A DNA stretch of 6,596 bases from the NCBI GenBank assembly GCA_902496345.1, contig CABVAP010000127.1, positions 1-6,596 on the forward strand, read 5' to 3'. Positions 1 to 6,540 of this stretch are shown here, in pieces; positions within the stretch are counted from its first letter, which is position 1; each line of letters begins with the position of its first letter. The translations under genes were made by a program, and so were the position numbers. Source of the DNA: an uncultured Eubacteriales bacterium. Its GTDB lineage: Bacteria > Bacillota > Clostridia > Lachnospirales > CAG-274. The notes under the pieces are model-generated. The model searched no databases. It had not been told where the DNA came from and saw nothing but the letters and a program-made list of their open reading frames with translations.

Positions 1-73
1 GTTTAATAAGCTGTACAAATTTATTAAAAGTTGTATATGAAAATTGATTTCCGTGATTCTGGTTTTATCACAG

Positions 74-102
74 TTGACTTTTTTACTAAAATGTGGTATA
101 AT
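74..102 (+). promoter_or_regulatory. Sigma-A type promoter of the Bax inhibitor-like gene
   Basis: The -35 box TTGACT (74-79) and a perfect -10 box TATAAT (97-102) are separated by 17 nt. A TG at 94-95, one base before the -10 box, makes it an extended -10 element. Transcription should start near 109, giving a leader of about 26 nt that holds only the ribosome binding site. That leaves no room for a riboswitch. The near-consensus match suggests strong, largely constitutive expression. Confidence 0.88.
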
Positions 103-119
103 ACAAGTAATAGAAGATG

Positions 120-127
120 AAAGGAGG
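120..127 (+). promoter_or_regulatory. Ribosome binding site that fixes the start of the first gene
   Basis: AAAGGAGG lies 7 nt before the ATG at 135 and is almost fully complementary to the 16S rRNA 3' end. It decides against the in-frame ATG at 117, which precedes this site and has no ribosome binding site of its own. Confidence 0.88.
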
Positions 128-134
128 AATTTTT

Positions 135-1007
135 ATGAATCTAGAGAAAAATGGAAAAAAGTCAGTTAGTATGGCTAACCCTATTATGAATAAGCTTTCA
201 AAAGCTCAAGAAGTTTTCACCTTTGAAGAAAAAACAGAAACTGCTACTTATACTGGCATTGCAAAGAAAACTGGATTTTTCTTATTAGCAACCATTATTG
301 GTGTTGTAGTGTATTTTATGATGCACAACTATTTACTTAACGTTGGTTCTGCTGATAGCATTATACAGTTTACAGATGGTATGTACTATGATGTAGAAAT
401 GCACGTCTATGAGGTATTTATCCTTTTAGGTGTTCTTTTGGCAACATTCATATTGCCTTTTATAGCTATATTTATCGTGCGTACTATTCCTGTTGTGGGT
501 ACTATTTATGCTGTTGCAGAGGGTTATGTTATAGGCTGTATTGCTAACTGGTTAAGTGACCAATATAAATTTGCAGGTGAGCTTGCTATCGTAATAACTA
601 TCACTATTGTTGCTGCTATGCTTTTCCTTTATGCAAAAAGAATAATAAGAGTTACTGAAAAATTTAGAAGTGTTTTAACTACAGTTGTTCTTACAATAGT
701 GCTTGGTAGCCTTTTATTATTTATATTTAGCTTTATCCCAGGGCTTAAAGAAATTACTAAAAGCTTTGGATTTATTATGGCTAATCCTTTAGTTAGTATA
801 GCTGGTTCTATTGTATTTATTGTTATTGCTGCTATGTTCCTTTTATCAGATTTTGATATGATGGAACAATGTGTTGAAAACAAAATGCCTAAAAAATACG
901 AATGGGTTGCAGCTTTTGGATTTGTTTATACTGTAATTTATTTGTATTTTAGAGTTCTTGAACTTATTTTGAAAATTGCAGCTTATATGAATGATGGTAA
1001 AAACTAA
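135..1007 (+). CDS. Bax inhibitor-1/YccA-like integral membrane protein
   Basis: This 290-residue multi-pass membrane protein resembles the bacterial Bax inhibitor-1-like family often called Bax1-I. The N-terminus is cytosolic in style, with the family-like 'MANPIMNKL' (13-21) and 'ATYTGIAKKTG' (37-47). About seven hydrophobic segments follow, roughly at 47-63, 93-116, 118-140, 148-166, 180-203, 218-238 and 257-280. Family-like signatures are the 'IYAVAEGYVIG' stretch (124-134), 'VTEKFR' (173-178), 'SDFDMMEQ' (238-245) and 'YEWVAAFGF' (255-263). Acidic residues D239 and D241 lie where the superfamily keeps conserved acids; in the related YetJ such residues control calcium leak, but extending that role here is inference. 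E. coli YccA, another superfamily member, interacts with the FtsH protease. The role of this subfamily is not established. The loop between segments 1 and 2 is about 30 residues, apparently long for the family. The gene has its own promoter and terminator, so nothing ties it to the downstream operon. Confidence 0.82.
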   Translation: MNLEKNGKKSVSMANPIMNKLSKAQEVFTFEEKTETATYTGIAKKTGFFLLATIIGVVVYFMMHNYLLNVGSADSIIQFTDGMYYDVEMHVYEVFILLGVLLATFILPFIAIFIVRTIPVVGTIYAVAEGYVIGCIANWLSDQYKFAGELAIVITITIVAAMLFLYAKRIIRVTEKFRSVLTTVVLTIVLGSLLLFIFSFIPGLKEITKSFGFIMANPLVSIAGSIVFIVIAAMFLLSDFDMMEQCVENKMPKKYEWVAAFGFVYTVIYLYFRVLELILKIAAYMNDGKN

Positions 1008-1028
1008 ATCAGATTAATAAAAAAATTT

Positions 1029-1060
1029 GGCTGTTGCTGTTTTATGCAACAGCCTTTTTT
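1029..1060 (+). terminator. Intrinsic terminator of the Bax inhibitor-like gene
   Basis: A 9-bp perfect stem, GGCTGTTGC (1029-1037) with GCAACAGCC (1046-1054), encloses an 8-nt loop and is followed at once by six T residues (1055-1060). It begins 22 nt after the stop codon. This is a textbook rho-independent terminator and separates the first gene from the ECF operon. Confidence 0.93.
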
Positions 1061-1157
1061 CGTGAAAATTTATTTTATAATAATTGATATGAAAAATGGG
1101 TTTTATAAAAAAACTTTTTTATGTTGTTGACTTTTTCGATAGTATGAAATAATTTTG

Positions 1158-1186
1158 TTGAAAATTATATTAGGTTGTTATATAAT
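1158..1186 (+). promoter_or_regulatory. Sigma-A type promoter of the ECF/tRNA-modification operon
   Basis: The -35 box TTGAAA (1158-1163) and a perfect -10 box TATAAT (1181-1186) are 17 nt apart. The predicted start near 1193 gives a leader of about 43 nt before the ATG at 1236. A weaker alternative lies just upstream: TTGACT (1127-1132) with AATAAT (1148-1153) at a short 15-nt spacing. Its GTTGACTTTTT (1126-1136) is identical to 73-83 in the first promoter. Which one is used cannot be told from sequence alone. Confidence 0.75.
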
Positions 1187-1235
1187 AAAAGCTAGACTAA
1201 AAATTAGTGTATGTTTTGGAAATGGACTGAAAACT

Positions 1236-2981
1236 ATGAGTTTTATAAAATGTGAAAATGTTCAATTTTTTTATGATAATAAAGATGAAGACTCCAATTT
1301 ACAAAGTGAAAATAAACTTACAATTGATAATGTTAATTTTGAAGTTGATGAAGGGGAAATTATTTCTATACTTGGTCGTAATGGCTCCGGAAAATCAACA
1401 TTTGCTAAACTTTTGAATAGCATACTTATTCCTAAGGGTGGTACTATTATTGTTGACGGCATTGATTCATCTGATGAAGAGAATATTTGGAACATACGAA
1501 AAAACGTCGGTATGGTATTTCAAAATCCTGATAATCAAATTGTTGCAACTATTGTTGAGGAAGATGTCGCTTTTGGTGTAGAAAATCTTGGTATAGAAAG
1601 CTCTGAGATACGAAAAAGGGTTGATTATGCTTTGTCTGCAGTTGATATGGCAGATTATGCAAAAAAAGCTCCTCATCTTCTATCAGGTGGACAAAAGCAA
1701 AGGATTGCTATTGCCGGAATTTTGGCAATGCACCCTAAATGTATAATTTTTGATGAATCTACATCTATGCTTGACCCTGTTGGAAGAAAAAATGTAATTG
1801 ACATTATTCTTGAACTAAACAAAAAAGAAAAAATTACTATTATCATTATTACTCATTTTATGGAAGAGGCTTTACTTTCTGATAAAGTTTTTGTTATGGA
1901 AAATGGTAAAGTTGTACTAAACGGAACACCTAAACAAATTTTTTCTAATGCTGATAAAATAAAAAAACTTGGACTTGATTTGCCTATTGGTGCTGATATA
2001 AGCGAAAGATTAAGAAACTTGGGTTTTAATATAAGCAGAGATATTGTATATAAAGATGAATTTGTTGACTATATAGTAAAAAAAGGTCTTAAAAATATCC
2101 CTTATCAAAAGGTGAAAAAGGTAAATGATTTTAAAGAAAAAATTGTTGATGTCCAAAATTTGTCTTATGTTTATGGTGAAAAGTCTGTTTTTGAAAATGT
2201 TGCTTTGAAAAATGTAAATTTTGAAATATATAAGGGCGAGATTTCAGCTATTATCGGTAAAACAGGTTCAGGAAAAAGTACACTTGTGCAAACATTAAAT
2301 GGTCTTATAAAACCCACTGACGGAAAAGTGATTGTGTTTGGTAAAGATATTAACCAAAAAGACGATGAAGCAAAAGCTATACGAAGAAAAATAGGAATTG
2401 TATTCCAATATCCGGAATATCAACTTTTTGAAGAAACTGTTTTTAAAGACGCTATGTTTGGACCTCTTAATATGGGATTTTCTAATGAAGAAGCAGAGCA
2501 AAAAGTAACTAGGGCTTTTGAAATTGTCGGAGTAGGGCAGGAATTATTTGAAAAATCACCATTTGAATTATCCGGTGGGCAAAAAAGAAGAGTTGCCATT
2601 GCTGGTGTTATAGCTATGCAACCGGAAGTTTTAATATTAGATGAACCGACAGCCGGTCTTGACCCCGTTGGTAGAGATGACCTCATTAAAACAATTAAAA
2701 ATATGCGTGATAAATTTGGTATGACAGTTGTTATTGTTTCTCACAGTATGGAAGAGGTTTCCCAGGTCGCAGATAAAATAATTGTTATGAATGACGGACA
2801 AGTTCAAACTTGTGGCGATTGTGATGTTGTTTTCTCTAATGTGAGTAAAAATAAACAATCTGGAATAATGCCTCCTATCGTCAATACGCTTTTTAAAGAA
2901 ATAAATGACAGAGGTGTTTTGGTTCCTCAAGACATTTATACAATTGATGATGCTGTTTATTTCTTGAAAGAAAGGCTGTGA
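1236..2981 (+). CDS. ecfA1-ecfA2: Fused ECF transporter ATPase, EcfA1-EcfA2 in one polypeptide
   Basis: This 581-residue protein holds two complete ABC ATPases head to tail. It would hydrolyse ATP on the cytoplasmic face of an energy-coupling factor transporter to drive import of vitamins or similar micronutrients. Half 1 has Walker A GRNGSGKST (47-55), Q-loop Q96, LSGGQ (149-153), Walker B ending in D173-E174, and H-loop H207. Its 'ESTSMLDPVGR' (174-184) is EcfA1-like. Half 2 has Walker A GKTGSGKST (341-349), Q391, LSGGQ (445-449), D469-E470 and H503, with the EcfA2-like 'EPTAGLDPVGR' (470-480). Both halves keep the ECF-type C-terminal extension (about 238-284 and 530-581), joined by a linker of about 15-18 residues. 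In most Firmicutes these are two adjacent genes. No in-frame ATG with a ribosome binding site lies at the junction. The start at 1236 has a weak site (GGA at 1224-1226). The in-frame TTG at 1155 is rejected because it precedes the predicted transcription start. ecfT follows after 4 nt. Confidence 0.93.
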   Translation: MSFIKCENVQFFYDNKDEDSNLQSENKLTIDNVNFEVDEGEIISILGRNGSGKSTFAKLLNSILIPKGGTIIVDGIDSSDEENIWNIRKNVGMVFQNPDNQIVATIVEEDVAFGVENLGIESSEIRKRVDYALSAVDMADYAKKAPHLLSGGQKQRIAIAGILAMHPKCIIFDESTSMLDPVGRKNVIDIILELNKKEKITIIIITHFMEEALLSDKVFVMENGKVVLNGTPKQIFSNADKIKKLGLDLPIGADISERLRNLGFNISRDIVYKDEFVDYIVKKGLKNIPYQKVKKVNDFKEKIVDVQNLSYVYGEKSVFENVALKNVNFEIYKGEISAIIGKTGSGKSTLVQTLNGLIKPTDGKVIVFGKDINQKDDEAKAIRRKIGIVFQYPEYQLFEETVFKDAMFGPLNMGFSNEEAEQKVTRAFEIVGVGQELFEKSPFELSGGQKRRVAIAGVIAMQPEVLILDEPTAGLDPVGRDDLIKTIKNMRDKFGMTVVIVSHSMEEVSQVADKIIVMNDGQVQTCGDCDVVFSNVSKNKQSGIMPPIVNTLFKEINDRGVLVPQDIYTIDDAVYFLKERL

Positions 2982-2985
2982 CATA

Positions 2986-3801
2986 ATGAAAATTACTATA
3001 GGGCAATATTATCCGGAGAATTCGCCTATTCATAGGATAGACCCTCGTATGAAAATACTTCTTTTGGTGCTTTTTATAGTTGGTGTATTCTTTGTTAAAA
3101 ATATTTATGGCTATTTGATTTCAGCTATATTTTTAGGTGCTGTAATTAAAGTTAGTAAAATACCTTTTTTATTTATTTTAAGGGGAATTAGGGGATTTTT
3201 ATTTATTATTTTGTTTACTGTCATCATTAATATGCTATTTATACGAACGGGATATGTTATTTTTGAAATATCATTTTTTAAACTGACACTTGACGGTGTT
3301 TGGTTTTCTTTTCAGATGATTTGTAGACTTGGATTTTTAACCATTGCATCGTCTATATTGACATTTACAACATCGCCAATTCAGCTTACTCACGCTATTG
3401 AAAGTATCCTTAAACCTCTACAGAAAATAGGTGTTCCTGCTCACGACATCGCTATGATGATGACTATTGCTATAAGATTTATTCCTACACTTGTTGAAGA
3501 AGTTGAAAAAATTAAAAAGGCACAAATGGCAAGGGGGGCAGACTTTGACCAAAAGGGAATTAAAAAAATGGCAAAAGCCTTTATTCCTATACTTGTACCT
3601 CTTTTTGTTTCTGCGTTTAGACGTGCTGACGAACTTGCTATGGCTATGGAAGCTAGATGTTATCGTGGCAACGTGAACAGAACATCTATGAATCAGTTAA
3701 AGTGTAAATTTAGTGACTATATCACTATGTTTATTGGATTTGTTTTTGTAGCTATGATTTTTATTGTAAATAATGAGGTCTGGAAGAATTTCGGACTATA
3801 A
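2986..3801 (+). CDS. ecfT: ECF transporter transmembrane protein EcfT
   Basis: This 271-residue protein is of typical EcfT length. EcfT sits in the membrane and couples ATP hydrolysis by the EcfA ATPases to a substrate-binding S component. It opens with the family-like 'SPIHRIDPRMKI' (13-24). Hydrophobic stretches follow at about 24-37, 41-54, 61-85, 105-127 and 243-264. Between them lies the long cytoplasmic coupling region carrying the two Ala-Arg-X motifs, ARG (182-184) and ARC (223-225, within 'MEARCYRG'). In the family these arginine motifs contact the two ATPase subunits. The gene starts 4 nt after ecfA with a modest site (AAAGG near 2971-2975) inside the end of ecfA, suggesting translational coupling. 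No S component is encoded nearby, as expected for a shared group II module serving several S proteins made elsewhere. Confidence 0.94.
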   Translation: MKITIGQYYPENSPIHRIDPRMKILLLVLFIVGVFFVKNIYGYLISAIFLGAVIKVSKIPFLFILRGIRGFLFIILFTVIINMLFIRTGYVIFEISFFKLTLDGVWFSFQMICRLGFLTIASSILTFTTSPIQLTHAIESILKPLQKIGVPAHDIAMMMTIAIRFIPTLVEEVEKIKKAQMARGADFDQKGIKKMAKAFIPILVPLFVSAFRRADELAMAMEARCYRGNVNRTSMNQLKCKFSDYITMFIGFVFVAMIFIVNNEVWKNFGL

Positions 3802-3845
3802 AATATATTTTAATTGCTGTTTGAAACTTTTTTGTTGTATTAAAC

Positions 3846-3850
3846 GGAGG
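3846..3850 (+). promoter_or_regulatory. Ribosome binding site that fixes the truA start
   Basis: GGAGG lies 6 nt before the ATG at 3857. An upstream in-frame ATG at 3773, inside the end of ecfT, would add 28 residues unlike any TruA N-terminus. This site and the family match rule it out. Confidence 0.9.
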
Positions 3851-3856
3851 TTATCA

Positions 3857-4594
3857 ATGAATATACTTTTGACAATATCTTATGACGGTACAAATTATTT
3901 TGGCTGGCAAAGACAGAAAAATCAAATAACTGTTCAGGAAGAAATTGAAACAGCTCTATCTAAACTTATGAAAAAGGATATTGAAGTTAGGGGGGCAAGT
4001 CGAACCGACACAGGGGTTCACGCATACTCACAAGCTGCTTTTTTTAAAACAGAAACCACTATACCTGTTGAAAAATTGCCGTATGCCATTAATTCATTTT
4101 TGCCAGATGATATTGTTGTTATTAATGCAAGGCTTGTTAGTGATGAATTTCACCCACAATACAGCGTTATAAAAAAAACATACCAGTACAAAATATTAAA
4201 TTCTGAATTTAGAGACCCTAAACTTAGAAATTATGCCGAATTTGAAAGAAAACCACTTGATATATCTAAAATGCAAGAGGCTTGCAAATATTTTATCGGT
4301 ACTTTTGATTTTAATGCTTTTTGTGCCTCCGGTAGTACAGCAAAAACAACGGTTAGAACTATTTTTGATTTGTCAGTTTCTAAAAATGGTGATATTATTG
4401 ATATTGAAGTTACCGGAAACGGCTTTTTGTACAATATGGTTAGAATTATTGCAGGAACTTTGATTTATGTTGGTAGTGGAAAAATTAAGCCACAAGATAT
4501 TAAAAATATTATTGAGTCAAAAGACCGAACGCTTGCCGGTAAAACAGCAAGTGCTTGTGGTCTTACTCTTATGAAGATTTATTACAAGGAGTAG
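3857..4594 (+). CDS. truA: tRNA pseudouridine(38-40) synthase TruA
   Basis: This 245-residue cytosolic enzyme isomerises uridine to pseudouridine at positions 38, 39 and 40 in the anticodon stem-loop of many tRNAs. Its length is normal for TruA. It begins with the family's 'SYDGTNYFGWQRQ' (8-20). The catalytic aspartate is D51 within 'RGASRTDTGVHA' (45-56); most members have GR and A where this one has SR and T (S48, T52), which leaves the catalytic residue intact. Further TruA-like blocks are 'HPQYSVIKKTYQY' (about 99-111) and 'GNGFLYNMVRIIAGTL' (about 190-205), the latter lining the active site. The gap to ecfT is 55 nt, with no terminator in it. The ecfT-truA order is a standard Firmicutes arrangement, but ribosomal protein genes rplM and rpsI, which often follow truA, are absent here. 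Confidence 0.96.
   Translation: MNILLTISYDGTNYFGWQRQKNQITVQEEIETALSKLMKKDIEVRGASRTDTGVHAYSQAAFFKTETTIPVEKLPYAINSFLPDDIVVINARLVSDEFHPQYSVIKKTYQYKILNSEFRDPKLRNYAEFERKPLDISKMQEACKYFIGTFDFNAFCASGSTAKTTVRTIFDLSVSKNGDIIDIEVTGNGFLYNMVRIIAGTLIYVGSGKIKPQDIKNIIESKDRTLAGKTASACGLTLMKIYYKE
4586..4591 (+). promoter_or_regulatory. Ribosome binding site of trmR embedded in the end of truA
   Basis: AAGGAG lies within the last codons of truA, just before its TAG stop (4592-4594), and 10 nt before the trmR ATG at 4602. Ribosomes finishing truA would expose or reuse it, which suggests coupled translation. Confidence 0.7.
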
Positions 4595-4601
4595 TTTACT
4601 T

Positions 4602-5255
4602 ATGCTTACACAAGATTATTTACAGGACTATTTGAAAGAGGTTTTACCTTTCTGTGACGGAACGTTGGGCGAAATTCAAAAAGAGTCTTATGAAAAAAAT
4701 GTACCCATTATACCTAATGACGTTGTTAGATTTATAAGTGTTATATTATCTATAAAAAGACCTAAAAATATACTTGAAATTGGTGCGGCTGTTGGTTTCT
4801 CGTCTTCTCTTATGAGTAAATTTTTGTCTGACGGTGGTAAGATTACAACTATAGACAGATTTGACGTTATGATAAACCATTTTAAAGAAAACAGAAAGAA
4901 AATGGGGCTTGAAAATACGATTGAATTGCTTGAGGGAGATGCAAATGATATTCTTCCAACACTCAACAAAAAATATGATGTTATCTTTTTAGATGCAGCA
5001 AAAGGGCAATATATACAGATGTTACCTCATTGTCTTAGACTTCTTGAAGTCGGTGGAATTTTAATTGCTGATGATGTTCTTCAAGACGGTAGAGTAGCAC
5101 AAAAAAGAGAGGAAGTCCCTAAAAGGCAAAGAACTATCCATACTAGAATGAGAGATTTTTTATGGGAAATTTCTCACAATGACGCTTTGGAGTCTTCTAT
5201 TTTGACTATCGGTGACGGGGTCGCTATATGTCACAAGATAAAAGAAACTGAATAG
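4602..5255 (+). CDS. trmR: TrmR-like tRNA 5-hydroxyuridine methyltransferase
   Basis: This 217-residue class I, S-adenosylmethionine-dependent O-methyltransferase resembles B. subtilis YrrM/TrmR, which methylates 5-hydroxyuridine at tRNA position 34 to 5-methoxyuridine. The SAM-binding motif I is 'LEIGAAVGFSS' (58-68). D85 ends the second strand, 'EGDANDI' (111-117) contacts the cofactor region, and 'FLDAAKGQY' (129-137) is a hallmark of this family. Metal-site candidates are D131, D157 and D158. Related cation-dependent enzymes usually have Asp-Asn where this protein has D157-D158, an unusual point. The C-terminal 'IGDGVAICHK' (204-213) is also family-like. The gene lies 7 nt after truA and 34 nt before the U32 gene whose product would make its substrate, the same pairing as yrrM-yrrN-yrrO in B. 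subtilis. This neighbour supports tRNA as the substrate over a small catechol-like molecule, which the fold alone could not exclude. Confidence 0.85.
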   Translation: MLTQDYLQDYLKEVLPFCDGTLGEIQKESYEKNVPIIPNDVVRFISVILSIKRPKNILEIGAAVGFSSSLMSKFLSDGGKITTIDRFDVMINHFKENRKKMGLENTIELLEGDANDILPTLNKKYDVIFLDAAKGQYIQMLPHCLRLLEVGGILIADDVLQDGRVAQKREEVPKRQRTIHTRMRDFLWEISHNDALESSILTIGDGVAICHKIKETE

Positions 5256-5277
5256 GTTTTTGATTTTAAATTTTTTC

Positions 5278-5282
5278 GGAGG
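5278..5282 (+). promoter_or_regulatory. Ribosome binding site that fixes the U32 gene start
   Basis: GGAGG lies 7 nt before the ATG at 5290. It excludes the in-frame TTG at 5260, which would add ten residues (MILNFFGGIF) encoded partly by the ribosome binding site itself. The 18 bases GGAGGAATTTTTATGAAT (5278-5295) are identical to 123-140 at the first gene. Confidence 0.88.
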
Positions 5283-5289
5283 AATTTTT

Positions 5290-6519
5290 ATGAATAAAAA
5301 AATAGAACTACTTGCACCTGCCGGTGATTTGGAAAAACTTAAAATTGCTGTTTTATATGGTGCAGATGCTGTTTATCTCGGTGGAACTAGTTTTAGCCTT
5401 AGAGCTAAAGCTAAAAATTTTGATGAAAAGGAAATGAGAGAGGGTGTTGAGTTCGCCCACGCTCACAATGTTAAAGTTTATGTTACTTGTAATATTTTTG
5501 CACATAACGGTGATTTTGACGGTATGGCTGAATATTTTAAATTTTTACAAGAAATAAATGTTGACGCAATACTTGTTGCTGACCCCGGTGTGTTTGCTCT
5601 TGCAAGAGAGGTTATACCTGATATGGATATTCATATCAGTACACAAGCAAACAACACTAACTATAAAACAGCTCTCTTTTGGCAAAAACTTGGTGCTACT
5701 AGAATTGTAATGGCTAGAGAATTATCTTTAAAAGAAATTAAAGGCATTTCTGATAATATACCTGAAGATTTGGAAATTGAGGCTTTTGTTCACGGAGCTA
5801 TGTGTATTTCTTATTCCGGAAGATGTCTTTTAAGTAACTATTTAAGCGGTCGTGACGCAAACAGAGGTGCTTGTTCACACCCTTGTCGTTGGAAATATGC
5901 TCTTGTTGAACAGACAAGACCGGGCGAATATATGCCTATTGAAGAAGATGAGGACAAAAGAGGAACTTTTATTTTTAATTCAAAAGATTTATGTATGATT
6001 GAGCATATCCCTGAACTTGTTGACGCCGGTATAATGAGCCTTAAAATTGAAGGTAGAATTAAAACTTCTTTCTATGTTGGTACTATTATTAAAATTTATA
6101 GAGAAGCAATTGACGACTATTTAAAAGACCCTGAACTTTATAACAGCAAAAAAGATTACTATGTTGAAGAAGTTAAAAAGGCTAGTTACAGAGGATTTAC
6201 TACAGGCTTTTACTATGGTAAACCAAACCAAAATGAACAGATTTATACGTCAAGTTCTTATATCAGAAATTACGACTTTATTGGTATCGTGCTTGATTAT
6301 GATGATGAAACAGGTTTTGCTACAATCGAACAAAGAAATAAATTCGTTGTTGGCGATAATATCGAATTTTTATGTGCAAAAGATGAAACTTTTTCTATGG
6401 TTGTTGAAGAAATGTATGACAAAGACGGTGTACAAATTTCAGAAGCTCCTCACCCTCAACAGATTATAAAATTGAAAGTTGATAGAAAAGTTAAACCTTT
6501 TGATATGATGAGAAAATAA
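5290..6519 (+). CDS. trhP: U32-family tRNA hydroxylation protein, TrhP/YrrO-like
   Basis: This 409-residue protein belongs to the family historically named peptidase U32. Members studied in E. coli (TrhP) and B. subtilis (YrrN, YrrO) are needed to hydroxylate tRNA U34 to ho5U, with prephenate required in E. coli. The N-terminal part starts with 'ELLAPAGDLEKLKIAVLYG' (6-24) and 'GADAVYLGG' (24-32). The U32 signature runs through 'EAFVHGAMC' (164-172) and 'YSGRC' (175-179). C172, C179, C195 and C235 have spacings close to the four [4Fe-4S] ligands known in the relative UbiU; C199 is a further clustered cysteine. The C-terminal part (about 330-409), ending in 'VDRKVKPFDMMRK', fits the small U32 C-terminal domain. 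The length is close to YrrO and much shorter than RlhA, the U32 protein acting on 23S rRNA. The trmR gene just upstream would use its product. The old protease label should be treated with caution. Confidence 0.88.
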   Translation: MNKKIELLAPAGDLEKLKIAVLYGADAVYLGGTSFSLRAKAKNFDEKEMREGVEFAHAHNVKVYVTCNIFAHNGDFDGMAEYFKFLQEINVDAILVADPGVFALAREVIPDMDIHISTQANNTNYKTALFWQKLGATRIVMARELSLKEIKGISDNIPEDLEIEAFVHGAMCISYSGRCLLSNYLSGRDANRGACSHPCRWKYALVEQTRPGEYMPIEEDEDKRGTFIFNSKDLCMIEHIPELVDAGIMSLKIEGRIKTSFYVGTIIKIYREAIDDYLKDPELYNSKKDYYVEEVKKASYRGFTTGFYYGKPNQNEQIYTSSSYIRNYDFIGIVLDYDDETGFATIEQRNKFVVGDNIEFLCAKDETFSMVVEEMYDKDGVQISEAPHPQQIIKLKVDRKVKPFDMMRK

Positions 6520-6540
6520 AATATCTTGAAAAATAAACCT

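Noticed and set aside
1105..1122. ATAAAAAA/TTTTTTAT inverted repeat in the intergenic region
   Set aside because: It is pure A-T pairing with a 2-nt gap, expected by chance in such AT-rich DNA and too weak to act as a terminator.
1155..1235. 27-residue N-terminal extension of EcfA from a TTG start
   Set aside because: The TTG lies upstream of the predicted transcription start near 1193, overlaps the promoter and has no ribosome binding site. The family match starts at the ATG at 1236.
1061..1235. Possible riboswitch ahead of the vitamin transporter operon
   Set aside because: The predicted leader is only about 43 nt, and no conserved vitamin riboswitch core or strong GC-containing hairpin is visible. 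Shared ECF modules are usually not riboswitch-controlled; the S-component genes are.
2637..2984. 115-codon open frame on the - strand inside ecfA
   Set aside because: It lies opposite strongly conserved ABC ATPase code, has no recognisable motif, and is a by-product of AT-rich codon usage. The other internal and opposite-strand frames are the same kind of shadow.
3814..3843. Possible internal promoter before truA (TTGCTG with TATTAA, 18-nt spacer)
   Set aside because: Both boxes have two mismatches to consensus, no better than background in AT-rich sequence, and the gene order supports read-through from ecfT.
3773..3856. N-terminal extension of TruA overlapping the end of ecfT
   Set aside because: There is a clear GGAGG before the ATG at 3857, and the extra residues do not resemble TruA.
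6161..6469. 102-codon + strand open frame inside trhP
   Set aside because: It is out of frame with the conserved U32 C-terminal domain, has no ribosome binding site and no recognisable domain.
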